DNA of 64,000 nt from Amia ocellicauda. Its lineage: Eukaryota > Chordata > Actinopteri > Amiiformes > Amiidae. The stretch spans positions 15,091,550 to 15,155,549 of the forward strand of contig NC_089869.1 of the NCBI RefSeq assembly GCF_036373705.1, given 5' to 3'. The notes beneath the pieces were generated by a model. It worked only from the letters and a program-made list of their open reading frames with translations. It had not been told where the DNA came from and searched no databases. Made by a program: the position numbers and the translations under genes. Of the stretch, positions 37,601-55,042 are shown in pieces. Each line of letters starts with the position of its first letter. Within the stretch, counting starts at the first letter, position 1.

Positions 37601-40600
37601 CAGGAGGAAGGCGAATTAATCATCGAAGGTTTACTTAACATCTCCTGGGGTCTCAGGAGACCAATCCGACTTCAGATGCATGATGATAATGAGCGAATTC
37701 ATTTCTCTTGCACTGGACCTTGGAGATTAGATCAGATGGGGTTCAACAGGTGAGTAAAATGTGCTTTGGTTGACAAAAGCCAAATATAAATCACACCTAC
37801 CTTTTTTATTATATATCTTAATGTATTTCAGCAGCATTATCATATTTAATATATTCTTTTACCCTCACACTTATTTAACACTTGTTTTTCCTAATCACAT
37901 TGAAAAAACACTAAGTTAACTAAAGGACTGCTAAGAGTAACACAGTCATGTTTTGAATATACACATTTTCTTTCATTCTTAGTTCTTCTGCATTCGTCCT
38001 GTAAAGCAAACGTATTTTAATCTTTCACCTCATTAATTTCTAATGATGTACCCGACATTTAATATTACTCCTCACCTTGAAAATGTTCACACTACTTGTT
38101 ACAATTCCTTTTTGACAGCGAGTACCTTGGGCAAAGGCGTAGGCCAAAAATGTAATTATAAAACTTTGCTTAACCCTGGTACTCTGGCCAAAACACTTGC
38201 TAACACCTAAAACTATCTACAGGATGTTTATGATGATAATGTACTATTTGCCCCTGCACATGCTTAAACTGTCCCACCTTGCCCTCGAGTTCATAATGAA
38301 TCTGTGTCCTGTTATAGCTCAAGGCCATCTACAGCACATGTTGTTTCGGGTTCTCTGTCTTTTTTGGAATCCAGAAAGTTAAGATTATTATGCCTGTTGT
38401 TGCTTTTGCCTTTCTAAAGGAAATCCCTGAACAAAATCACAAATACCAAAGCATATCCGGATTAACATCTGGGTTTATTGGCTCCAGGTACGCTGGTGAC
38501 ATTTTCAGGCTTGCTTAAGCTTTATCAGTACTGTATGTGCTGCCAGTCAAGCTAAAAGCAAGTTAGTAACCTCATGCTCCGAATCACAAAAGAAAAAGAA
38601 CGTGTTCAAACAAGATGATTGTTATTTCAGAAATTAAAGTAAAAACCATTTCATTAAAATTTAGGTCTTGACAAAATCAACACATTGACCATCCTGGGAA
38701 TAAAATGTAATAAAAAATTAAAACGCTATAGGATACAAGATTGTAAGTTGTTATTCACAGTTTTGGTGTAGGCAATAATATAAAAAAATTATGGCATGTA
38801 TGTAAACCAAAATAAGGATTAAATGTATAACATCATTAAAATATTATCATCTATTCTCTGGGCTGTTTATAGTTATATACATGAGGTGATACATTCCCAT
38901 AACCTATATAGTACCACAGATAAATAATATGATAAACCTGGTAAAACTTTTTTTGATTTGGTGATTTTGGTATTTGGTATAACTAAAAATGTACAATAAA
39001 TTGTAAAATCCTTCCAGAAGTAAACCTGAAATTGTCAGAGCTGCTCTTCTCATAGTATCTGACAACCGTTTGTTCATGTCTTGTTTTCTTTAGAATGGAA
39101 AACACCTCTCCAAGTGTCACAGTACAGAATTCTGTGGAATCCAATAATAATTCCCTAATAATTACACCATCCAAAGCAAGTAAGTATTTGATTCATTAAC
39201 GCATCATATGAAATATTTTGAAAATTAATTATATTACTCTTGTATAATGAAAATATAAACTGGTTTTACCTAGAGCTGGGGTTAACACACAGCATGTGCA
39301 CGTCTAATCCCTCACTCTTAAGTAAATACAAAACGTGAGGATTAATGTATTAAGATATCTGCTGCCTTGTACCTTTAAATCAACCCATGGGTAACAGGAG
39401 CTGATGTACCGGATCATTGTTATTCAAGATGGGGGCTAGGCTTCTTGGTTTGTCTTTCAAGATTAGATGAGTTTTATCATAATCTTTTTGGAACCATGTA
39501 TCTGGGAGCGGTTTCAAGTTTTTTTTTTTCCACTGAGAACAATAAATACAAAGCACTCCACCCCCTTCCAGCAGATTATGCTACATAAACATGTTGTATT
39601 TGATAGAATACCACATACAGAATCTATTATTGTTGGTATTTTCTTGATTTTATATATTTTTTTAGATTCAGAAAGTGGTAGTTCTGAAGAGGAGACTCCA
39701 CAGCTAATGAGAACAAAAAGTGATGCGAGTTTCATGAACGTCCAAAGACGGTCAAAGCTTCGTAGTTCTGGGGACATGCAGAGGATTAAAAGGCATCGCT
39801 TTTCAATCAACGGCCACTTTTATAACCACAAGGTAAACAATGCAACGTGCTCACAAGCCATCATTACATTTTGCTGGCAATATCGTACGACAATAGACAT
39901 TGTACTGTTCCAAATATTATTAATTAAAACATCCTGGGGTGATGCGTTCCACTGGATTTAACCTGCAGAAAAGCAGCTTTTTCCGGTTCCAGAGATCGCT
40001 GTCAGCACTAACAGTATTACAATTGCCTGTTAGCTGGCACTATCAAAAATAGCTTTCGAGGTCACTTGGTTCATTAGGAGGCAGAGGTCCTGGAACACTT
40101 GTTGAAATCCTGGAAAGGAAACTGACTTTCTACTTTGACGTGTAACGGATGGTTATGTGTGAAGCATAAATCATTTGGCGTATTAATAAGTACAGATTAA
40201 TGTGCATTTGAATTTTCAGAAGGGCTGGATTTAAAATAAAAATCAGATGGTTGTATTCTAAGTGTGCAGCTTTTGTTTGTTTTGATTATGTTGTAAATGG
40301 GAGTTTGTTTCTGTGCAGCAACTTGCATTCGATTCCTTTACATTATCAATGAGTCATTCCCAATCAGTAACCGTCTCTGTACAAAAAAGGGAATTGTGAT
40401 CCTTTACTATTATTCTTTGAATATGTGTTTGAAACAAGTGTTTAATGTCTGAATCTCCCCGTGGCTGTTCATTTGCAGACATCAGTGTTCACTCCAGCCT
40501 ATGGGTCAGTAACAAACGTCAGGGTAAACAGTACCATGAACACCCTACAGGTACTCAACTTAATACTAAACAAATTCCGTGTAAGTATAGTTTCTAGTAT

Positions 40601-42109
40601 GCTTTAATTTAAGATTTGCACTTTCATTGTTATCATTACAGTTCTGTTTGTTGATCTAGCCGTTTTCTCTGCTTTAGGTTGAAAATAAATCTGATGAATT
40701 TGCACTGTATTTGGTTCATGAATCTGGTGGTAAGTTTATGTATTCAACATTTTTTTAAGTATTCTAACAGATGTTCTCATCAAACGGTTTATTAGAAAAG
40801 CAACATTCCTAGACCTGTGGCTACTTCCCGCAGATTGTTCATCACTGCAGTAATCTTCTTAGAAATTAGTATGAGTTCTTGTCTCCCCCCAACAGATGAC
40901 AGAAAGTAATGGAATTTTCATAGACTCTACTAAGTGAAATGGGTTTATAGTAAATTAATTAATGTTTAGCCTTTAATGTGATGTATTGTATTGTATGCTA
41001 TTTTAGTAGTTTCATTTTTTTAACCATTATTGTCATACACTTTTTGGGGGGCTTATTAAGTGGGGATTAGTTTTAAAACTATTCTTTATTCTTTCAGAAC
41101 GGACTAGACTGAAGGACACACAATACCCACTGATTTCCAGAGTTCTTCATGGTCCTTGTGAGAAAATAGCCAAGATATTCTTAATGGAGACAGACTTAGG
41201 TGAAGAAGTGACCTATGATGTGAGGGTTTATTTTTCTACCATAAAAAAAGCTTCTGGTTTGATTGTTTTTGTTCATATCTAAATAAATGTCTAAAATAGT
41301 GGAATTCTAGGATCTCCTTCTCATTCTCAACTACTAAAAATAAATTCAAATTTTAGCTTTGTGCTAACAAATTTCCTGGTGAAGGAAACTTGTCAGCAAT
41401 AAGCAGTACTTCACTCTTCATGCAGAAGAGACTGATATTAAATGTGTTTTGAAGTATTTGTAAAAAGTGTAATTGTTCATAAACTAGTCAAGATTCCGTA
41501 AAAAAAAACATTTTTGAATTTTTTTGTTATTTATATTATTATTATTAGTGACTGAACCTTTTTTTCTACTAATTTATGTAATTTTTTCAATAGGTGGCAC
41601 AATATATAAAGTTTGAAATGCCTGTCCTTGACAGCTTTGTGGAAAAATTAAAGGAGGAAGAAGAGAGGGAAATTTTGAAACTGACAAATAAGTAAGTTTT
41701 ACCACCAGTGGCTTTTTAATTAAGATATTATACTGTGTTACCCTGCACCATTATGTTTTCAAATAGCATTTGCTATTAGGGTAATTGTATTGTTCAAGGT
41801 TGCTGCAAAGCACCACTCAGCTGTGTTTTGAGTAAGTTAAGTCACAGTTTGTAATTTAGGAAGAATTTGCTTTAAGTAGGGAAAACATTGAAGTGATTGA
41901 GTTTGTTGCATTCTTGATATTACACAATGCAACTTTCCAACACATGGGAACAGCTCAAATATGCATTGGCATGAAAAACTGCCCTTCCCCCCCGAGAAAA
42001 TAACTCACTAAAACTTTATTGTCTCTTTTCTGTTTACAGATTCAGTGCACTGAAATCCATGATCTTGCAGAAGTTAGAAGATGTTACTGAAAGCATGGAG
42101 CGTGACTGA
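31667..42109 (+). CDS. rassf4: Ras association domain-containing protein 4 (ten coding exons)
   Basis: Coding exons are 31667-31722, 31947-32022, 37604-37749, 39094-39179, 39666-39832, 40479-40580, 40678-40729, 41098-41219, 41594-41691 and 42040-42109, giving 975 nt or 324 residues (human about 321). Phases agree and all introns are GT-AG. Early motifs are [12 protein letters not shown] and [19 protein letters not shown]. Mid-protein are [11 protein letters not shown] and [13 protein letters not shown]. The Ras-association domain covers roughly residues 177-265 ([20 protein letters not shown]), followed by a C-terminal SARAH coiled-coil ([20 protein letters not shown]; about 270-320), which in this family binds MST kinases of the Hippo pathway. 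[11 protein letters not shown] and [14 protein letters not shown] favour RASSF4 over RASSF2. An acceptor just before the start exon (31,626) shows that a non-coding exon lies upstream. DEPP1 lies antisense in the 5.6-kb intron 2. AATAAA at about 42,933 could end the transcript. Confidence 0.95.
34709..34840 (-). pseudogene. In-frame continuation of DEPP1 beyond the TGA
   Basis: Immediately after the DEPP1 TGA (34,841-34,843) the same frame stays open for 43 codons to a TAA at 34,709-34,711. It begins [10 protein letters not shown], contains [13 protein letters not shown] and ends IINEL. Human DEPP1 ends VIHEL, which is similar. The segment may be the true conserved C-terminus, lost through a nonsense change, translated by readthrough, or restored by a sequencing correction. 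Alternatively it may be non-coding and open by chance. Confidence 0.4.
34841..35284 (-). CDS. depp1: DEPP1 autophagy regulator (possibly truncated)
   Basis: The frame of 147 codons starts [15 protein letters not shown], right after a splice acceptor (TTTGTTTGCAG), so the upstream frame is not coding. Recognised DEPP motifs follow: [16 protein letters not shown], then [13 protein letters not shown], then [11 protein letters not shown]. Human DEPP1 (decidual protein induced by progesterone; 212 residues) is a FOXO-induced protein that affects autophagy and peroxisomes. Like the human gene it has a single coding exon and lies antisense inside RASSF4. A 5' non-coding exon ends at 35,831 (donor CCAG|GTAAGC on the minus strand). 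The frame ends at TGA 34,841, but stays open in phase for 43 more codons with a human-like terminus, so this allele may be truncated. Confidence 0.88.
   Translation of the reverse strand: MRSRLLLCVDLLPTISEIHEEISQGGCHAAVYPVQSLEEYISSIKELAQPTSLHTGTCKLQRTQRNKMCNKQLKHSTAACLPRSSVRAGRPFISVRLDDVTLTFGNQKECKSQVLSSNKDPLDWLFAQSQYDDASRKENLPAALYLL
35831..35905 (-). other. DEPP1 non-coding first exon (approximate)
   Basis: The minus-strand donor CCAG|GTAAGC at 35,830/35,831 is downstream of a TATA box at about 35,929-35,938. That implies transcription start near 35,905 and a first exon of roughly 75 nt spliced to the acceptor just upstream of the ATG. The 5' end is estimated from TATA spacing. Confidence 0.5.
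35929..35940 (-). promoter_or_regulatory. DEPP1 TATA box
   Basis: Minus-strand CAGTATAAAAGCC is a strong TATA box about 100 bp upstream of the DEPP1 first donor. A TATA promoter suits an inducible, short gene. Confidence 0.6.
36102..36108 (-). promoter_or_regulatory. FOXO-type site upstream of DEPP1
   Basis: Minus-strand GTAAACA (in ATGTAAACAG) is the core forkhead/FOXO element, about 165 bp upstream of the TATA box. DEPP1 is an established FOXO3 target in human cells, so the placement is plausible. Function is inferred. Confidence 0.45.
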
Positions 42110-42401
42110 CAAGACGGTCATGATATTGTTCAAAAGGCAAAGCAGCTTGAAAATCATCAAACTTTCTTTAATTACCTGTTTCCAGGCTTACTCTAGTATC
42201 TCTCCAAACTAGGGCACTGGATTCTTAGACAAAAAGCAGGGGTTTTTCACAGCGTTTTTCTGATTTTCGGGCAATATCAAGGGAAAACAAATGATAAAAT
42301 GGTAAAGCTGTACAGCACTTCCAGATATCTAAAGAAAGACATCTTCATGTCTGACCTTCAGGGAATAAACTACCACATCTATACATACTGAGACATTATT
42401 T

Positions 42402-42462
<61 letters not shown>

Positions 42463-44799
42463 TGTTGCCACCTTAACCATCTATTGCATTTGATATAATA
42501 CAGAATAAGCATAATTCTGGTTATTTTTGTTCCTTTTCATTTAGCACTTTCATTCCCTGCTGGATATGCTTTAAGGATACCCAGTGTGGGAGAGAGAGGG
42601 AGAGATCAGAATCATTTACATCTTTCAGGACTACTGTTGGTTGTTATCTGATACTGCATTAAATATTATTTAGGTATGAAATTTATCAGCTTTATATGAA
42701 AGTATACTTTTGGACTTTGTTTTGTTGTGCACTTCAAGACTACTCTATAATGAATAACCACTGGAGGAAGGTGCTCTGAGCACCCTTTTGTAAAACATTA
42801 TTTGTGTATTTGCCTATGTGTAGTTCATGTTCAACTCCACACTATTTTGTAGGAAGATATGTCAAATGTAACAATAATCAATCTGTTTTCTTGTGAAGCT
42901 GTAAATATTAACACATTATTCAATGAAGGTTTAATAAAGGTTTTCATACATATAGTCCACACGCTTTTTAACATTTATTTGACAATATGGTGTTTACCAC
43001 AGTGCCCATATTGGGAGCTATTGTACCAGGTAAAAATTGAGGAGTCAACACTGATATACATGTCTAAACTAAGCAGATCATTGCATGTGTACCACTGTAG
43101 AGTTAACAATCCTTTACACAACACTAGAACTTCATCAAAACATACTTGAGTTGAGAAATGCCATGTGTACCACACTGTCGAAACTGTACACTCCAGTCCT
43201 AGAAAGTTTTAGTGTTGAATGTGAGACGATCTTTCCATCTGTACATGTGAGTACATGCAGTGGATATTACATTATGTATGTATACATCTCCATTTTCAAT
43301 TATATTAATGCACATCAATTGAGACTCCTGTACTGCTTGTATTATATTGCACTAGTCTGTGAAGACAAATGTGTAAAAGATTTACATTTAATGTATTGAG
43401 TGGGCCTAAGAATCAGAGGAGCTTAATCCTGTTAAGCATCTGTTGACTAGATGGTACGCCCACAGTCATTGCCCTTAACCACTAAGTCTCAGCTGTTTCT
43501 CAATAATGTACTGGGTAGTATAGATCCCTTGAACTAATGGCTTGTGTTTTGAGTTAAATTTACCGTATTGTTGGGGCTACGAGGAAATAAACCCTCCTGT
43601 GTTTAATAAAGACCTCAACAACGCTAGCTGTCAGATAATTAGCTTGTAAGTAACATGAAATGCTGGCGACCCTGGGCATGCATTGTGAAGAACAGCATCC
43701 TAGTTTTCTCAAGGCACTTCCCTGCATTCCCCTTTGTATCCAATTCAAACGTATTACAGCTTCATGTGTGACAGTTATTTATGTAATTTATTAATATGCT
43801 GTGGCACTTAAGTTCATATTGTTCTCAATTTTGAAGCCTGCACAAAAGCACTACCTTTTATTTCTTGTATTTCCAAGATAACTGTATACAATAGTTTTAA
43901 TTGTGCAGCTAAGTGACCTTTATACCCATTCCCATGAGCTACTCTAATACAATATTGAAGGTAAAATGCTCACTGCCCTGCCCTGCCCTGGTAAGATCGG
44001 GAGGTTTCCAGAGAGAATATGAATGATGTGAATATATATGACTTCCTTTCCCAGAGAAGAAGGAGGAAGTGTGGCTAAGAAAGAAAGACGCTGTCTAATG
44101 CCATGATTTAAAGCCTCTTGGTTGTGGCTAACAAGCATGTTTCTGAGTCATGTGGAGAACAGTCCTATAGAAAGAAGAAAATAAAAAGTGAAATAGAAAT
44201 AGACATGACCTGATAACTACCTATTTATGGCGCTGAATAAAAAAATCCCCCATGGAGCTGTAGCCATGTTGAAGGTGTGCAGTCTGAGAAACACTCCACA
44301 ATCTCCATCACAATATCAGTCAGATTAATAAGTCTGTGAGTTGATGGTAAGATATAGTCACACACCTTTGTACTTTCTCTGACACACGTGTCTGTAGGTC
44401 ATAATGACTTTGGAAAACCAGAGCAGAGACAAGTGTTACCTTCATCCAGCCCCATACACAAAATACTGAGAATACATTTTTTTCTCAGCTGTTTTCATTC
44501 TTTCAGTTTCAGTGTAAATGTCTGAATCATCTTAAGGTTCCAAAAAAAAATAATAATAATAATAATTTCAATTGATTTCTCATACATTTCTCACTTGGGA
44601 AATGTAATACACTGCTATGAAAAATATTGTAAAAATATGAAACTGTCCACTACATATGTAAACATTAGATCCTTCTACCAGCAATGCAATGTACCCATCT
44701 GGAAGCCAAATAGTCATATTTTCAACAAGGCTGAGGACAGCATATGCCTGTTTTCAAATTGAAAGATGCTGCAACAATTGAGCTACTTCAATGTGTATA
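42110..44799. other. RASSF4 3' region and intergenic DNA
   Basis: The left part is RASSF4 3' untranslated sequence, with an uninterrupted (TTA)n microsatellite at about 42,400-42,460 and AATAAA near 42,933. The rest holds a short (AAT)n run near 44,551. No other gene is recognised. Confidence 0.5.
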
Positions 44800-45006
44800 C
44801 AGTGAGGGAAAAAAAGTATTTGATCCCCTGCTGATTTTGTACATTTGCCACTGACAAAGAAATGATCAGTCTATCATTTTAATGGTAGGTGTATTTTAAC
44901 AGTGAGAGACAGAATAACAACAAAAAAATCCAGAAAAACACATTTCAAAAAAGTTATCAATTGATTTGCATGTTAATGAGGGAAATAAGTATTTGACCCC
45001 TTCGAC

Positions 45007-46023
45007 TTAGTACTTGGTGGCAAAACCCTCGTTGGCAACCACAGAGGTCAGACGTTTCTTGTAGTTGGCCACCAGGTTTGCACACATCTCAGGAGGGATT
45101 TTGTCCCACTCCTCTTTGCAGATCCTCTCCAAGTCATTAAGGTTTCGAGGCTGACGTTTGGCAAACTCGAACCTTCAGCTCCCTCCACAGATTTTCTGTG
45201 GGATTAAGGTCTGGAGACTGGGGGCTAGGCCACTCCAGGACCTTAATGTGCTTCTTCTTGAGCCACTCCTTTGTTGCCTTGGCTGTGTGTTTTGGGTCAT
45301 TGTCATGCTGGAATACCCATCCACGACCCATTTTCAATGCCCTGGCTGAGGGAAGGAGGTTCTCACCCAAGATCTGACGGTACATGGCCCCGTCCATCGT
45401 CCCTTTGATGCGGTACAGTTGTCCTGTCCCCTTAGCAGAAAAACACCCCCAAAGCATAATGTTTCCACCTCCATGTTTGACGGTGGGGATGGTGTTCTTG
45501 GGGTCATTCCTCCTCCTCCAAACACGGCGAGTTGAGTTGATGCCAAAGAGCTTGATTTTGGTCTCATCTGACCACAACACTTTCACCCAGTATTCCTCTA
45601 AATCATTCAGATGTTCATTGGCAAACTTCAGACGGGCCTGTACATGAGCTTTCTTGAGCAGGGGGACCTTGCGGGTGCTGCAGGATTTCAGTCCTTCACG
45701 GCGTAGTGTGTTATCAATTGTTTTCTTGGTGACTATGGTCCCAGCTGCCTTGAGATCATTAACAAGATCCTCCTGTGTAGTTCTGGGCTGATTCCTCACC
45801 GTTCTCATGATCATTGAAACTCCACGAGGTGAGATCTTGCATGGAGCCCCAGACCGAGGGAGACTGACAGTTATTTTGTGTTTCTTCCATTTGCCAATAA
45901 TCGCACCAACTGTTGTCACCTTCTCACAAGCTGCTTGGCGATGGTCTTGTAGCCCATTCCAGCCTTGTGTAGGTCTACAATCTCGTCCCTGACATCCTTG
46001 GACAGCTCTTTGGTCTTGGCCAT
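45007..46023 (-). pseudogene. Tc1 transposase, broken by two frameshifts
   Basis: The region has the length of a full Tc1 transposase (about 339 codons). It starts [20 protein letters not shown] (DNA-binding helix-turn-helix part), and includes [15 protein letters not shown] and [11 protein letters not shown], which carry the D, D and E of the DD34E catalytic triad. It ends with the usual NEGFATKY. A one-base loss near 45,925 (after IAKQL) and a one-base gain near 45,165 (after LWRELKV) break the frame, so no active enzyme is expected. The catalytic core between them is intact. Confidence 0.9.
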
Positions 46024-46064
46024 GGTGGAGAGTTTGGAATCTGATTGATTGATTGCTTCTGTGG

Positions 46065-46160
46065 ACAGGTGTCTTTTATACAGGTAACGAGCTGAGATTA
46101 GGAGCACTCCCTTTGAGAGAGTGCTCCTAATCTCAGCTCGTTACCTGTATAAAAGACACC
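46065..46160. repeat. Long near-perfect hairpin inside the Tc1 element
   Basis: Arms of about 43 bp (AGGTGTCTTTTATACAGGTA... on the left) are separated by about 9 bases (CCTTTGAGA). It lies between the transposase start and the right terminal repeat. Such a palindrome can extrude a cruciform or give a hairpin RNA. It appears to be part of this Tc1 family's structure, not a separate gene. Confidence 0.8.
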
Positions 46161-46877
46161 TGGGAGCCAGAAATCTTTCTGATTGATAGGGGATCAAATA
46201 CTTATTTCCCTCATTAACATGCAAATCAATTTATAACTTTTTTGAAATGCGTTTTTCTGGATTTTTTCGTTGTTATTCTGTCTCTCACTGTTAAAATACA
46301 CCTACCATTAAAATTATAGACTGATCATTTCTTCGTCAGTGGGCAAACGTACAAAATCAGCAGGGGATCAAATACTTTTTTCCCTCACTGTAATGGAGAA
46401 TAAATGCACAGTTCAACAGACACAAATGAAAGCTGGTGTGGCTATTGTGGGATCTCTTTCTCAAACACAAAGCCCATAAATAAACACCAGCATCAAGGCC
46501 AGGACCTAAGAGGACAGTTACTGGTAAATATCATCCAGGAGATTTCAGTTTTGCAGTGTTTACATACTTTACTAAAACATTGAGAGTCTGTATCTGAATG
46601 CAAACTTCAGCAGTTTATCTCAAAGCTGGTCAATAATGTTTGTTGCATTGAATAGATACAAAAAATACAATTTAAATATGTCAGTAATGTGTATTGGTTA
46701 TTTTATCTCTTTAAATAGTACCAGTACATGAAACTGGGCAGTCAGTTGGTACTGATTTAACATTTACTTATCACATTTAGTGAATTTCATGCATGCTTTT
46801 TTTTCTAGGTTTACCCGAGACAGGAACAGAAGGGAGCAAACAAAATGACCCCAGACAGTTTGGTGGAAATTCTCCCT

Positions 46878-47014
46878 GAAGTGTTTCCTGTTTAAATGTA
46901 AGCTCTTGCGCCCTCCTGGGGTTGCATGTGGTTAGACATTGGGTGCAATATCCCAATAATCCCAAACAGAGTTTTATTGCAGAAATCTTCTTTTGTGTAA
47001 GCATTCTTCATTCA
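46878..47014 (+). repeat. Direct repeat copy A, upstream of PAOX
   Basis: The segment matches 54,571-54,727 in the same orientation, with small gaps. Shared words include GAAGTGTTTCCT, CTCCTGGGGTTGCATGTGG, TGCAATATCCCAA, TTTTATTGCAGAAATCTTC and AAGCATTCTTCATTC. Copy A lies about 465 bp before the PAOX start. Origin is either an old dispersed repeat or a local duplication. Confidence 0.75.
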
Positions 47015-47479
47015 AACATGGCTTATGCATGAATAAAATGTGTTAAGTAATTGACTAATAAGAAGAAGAAGAATGCTGCCAGTTATAATCATATGTGTGC
47101 TGAGTATTAATACACTAAATCTGCAACACCTTGACATTTTATACGCGACACCATTCAAGTGTAACCCAAATAGCACCCGACTGAACACATAAGACTCAAC
47201 TGAAGTCCTGCAAGCCAAAATGCAATTGCTCTTAAACATGACGTGCAATATTATAATGAGCTGACAGAATAACCGCTGGGCAGAGTTCAGGACTGTAACA
47301 GCAGCGCCGGGGTCATGTGATCCCATTGAGCAGCTCGCCGCCCGGGTCCCGTTTCATTGAATAGAAACCGTCATATTCATATTCCTGTCAGCCGTGGTAT
47401 TTTCAGGTGTCGTTGCAGACTTCCTGATTACGGACACTAGACAGTAGATGGTGACGGCGGTAACCCGAGTGGGAGCATC

Positions 47480-53551
<6,072 letters not shown>

Positions 53552-54480
53552 TGACAGGTTCTGTTTCCTAATAAATCAGTTCATAAGAGGATTCGGTAAC
53601 TCCTGAGAGTTATACAAGGTTTATGAATACATGGATGCATTACGTTGCCTTAAATTCACAATTATAAGAAGGTGTGTTTGGTCCAGTGGTGCAGAACAGA
53701 AGTGATCATTAACGCAAAATCCTGAAACTCGTTTAACCCTGATCCATAGGGGACTTATAAAATGTAAACATTATTTTGTCTATTTGTCTGTATTCTACTT
53801 TACAATTATTATTTTTAAGGAATTTCACTTCAGACTGTGCTTTTCATATCAGCTGATGAAATCCCCATAATTGCATTGTATTCTGTTCTATGAATTTAGC
53901 AAGTTATTCATAAATAATTAAAATCTAAAAAATCTAAATAGAAATAGAAATATGGAGTGTGATTTGAATTATTTTCATGATGATTCTGTTCATAGGACCA
54001 CTTTTACCTAAAATGAAAATAGATATATTACTCTTCATGGTTTCAGTTTGTTCAAATAAAAGTTTATATTTCAAATTGAATTGTCTGCATCCATTTATGC
54101 ATGTATACATCTATATGTAAGGATACAACTTGAAAATTCTAAAGAGTATTTTGTTTTTGTGGAGCCTGTTTTCCCCACAACTATAATTTTGCAATTCTAT
54201 TTCACTAAATGTATTGATCATACACATCCAAAAAATGTCCTGCTAGACAAAGAAAGAAGTAGGGGACAAAAAGTGTCCTAGGGTACAATGGTGTGGCAGC
54301 CTTATCGTTGACTCCTATAATACCCCATTATTTGGCATCTGTACCATGGTCTGTAGGTCTTGTCTCTCAGTTAGTACAAGCAAAACAAAAAGGGAAATTA
54401 AATTTTTAACACACAATTCAAAGTTTGAGTGCTTCTCGTGATACTTTTAAAAAGAACAATAAAATCATTCTTGATTTTGA

Positions 54481-54561
54481 GAAATTGCACATTGGTTCCC
54501 TGGCGAAAGGGTAGGGAAGATGTACGCCGTCATTAAAACGCAACGGGCAGAGCAACTCCAC
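54481..54561 (+). pseudogene. Partial copy of MTG1 exon 1 and start of intron 1
   Basis: About 80 bases resemble 55,109-55,195: GAAATTGC, then CATTGGTTCCCTGG, GCGAAAGG, TAGGGAAGATGTACGCCG and AAAACGCAACG. The copy lacks an 8-base stretch (TCACATGG) present in the functional exon and lacks the start codon part. It lies 628 bp upstream of the real exon in the same orientation, immediately before direct repeat copy B. It is a local duplication remnant with no coding capacity. Confidence 0.85.
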
Positions 54562-54570
54562 AATGAATTT

Positions 54571-54727
54571 GAAGTGTTTCCTCTTTAAAGGTAAGCTATT
54601 GCAGCCTCCTGGGGTTGCATGTGGTTAGACTAGATACAAATTCAAGTCATTGTGTTACTCATGTAGTGCAATATCCCAAATCAGTTTTATTGCAGAAATC
54701 TTCTTTTGTTTAAGCATTCTTCATTCG
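54571..54727 (+). repeat. Direct repeat copy B, upstream of MTG1
   Basis: Same orientation as copy A (46,878-47,014), with an extra insertion of roughly 20 bases. It directly follows the MTG1 exon 1 fragment and lies about 315 bp before the MTG1 start. Both copies thus sit at similar distances upstream of adjacent genes. Confidence 0.75.
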
Positions 54728-55042
54728 AGCCAAAGTGATGACAATTGTGTCACTGTCCACATATTTATGGACCTACCTGTATAACAGTAGTTGCACTTCT
54801 TTCATGTTTTGATTGTTTTTTTAAAGATAATGAGAGTAACCAAACGTGTATGATGATTTTTATGTTGAAGGTCTAAGTATTGCAGCTCTATAACCCGCCT
54901 GTGACCAGAAACGGGTGCATCAGGAATCTTCTGAGCTCGGAACCGTGCGCTGTGCTATTGGTCGCCACCCGGATCTTTCTCGATGTAACACATGAAGTAT
55001 GAAAGCGTGTATAAAAAGATGTGACCAGAGCTAATATTAAAA

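Larger units (their letters stand above)
44800..46390 (-). mobile_element. Tc1/mariner-type transposon, 1.59 kb, complete ends
   Basis: The ends are inverted repeats (starting CAGTGAGGGAAAAAAAG on the left and closing CCCTCACTG on the right), each next to a TA target dinucleotide (44,798-44,799 and 46,391-46,392). Inside both ends is a shared sequence around GATCCCCTGCTGATTTTGTAC. Length is typical for Tc1. It encodes a DDE transposase on the minus strand. Next to the 5' end of the transposase is a long perfect hairpin (46,065-46,160). Well-kept ends suggest a fairly recent insertion between RASSF4 and PAOX. Confidence 0.93.

Noticed and set aside
46908-46920. GCGCCCTCCTGG as a CTCF site in repeat copy A
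   Set aside because: Two bases short of the core consensus, and not kept in copy B.
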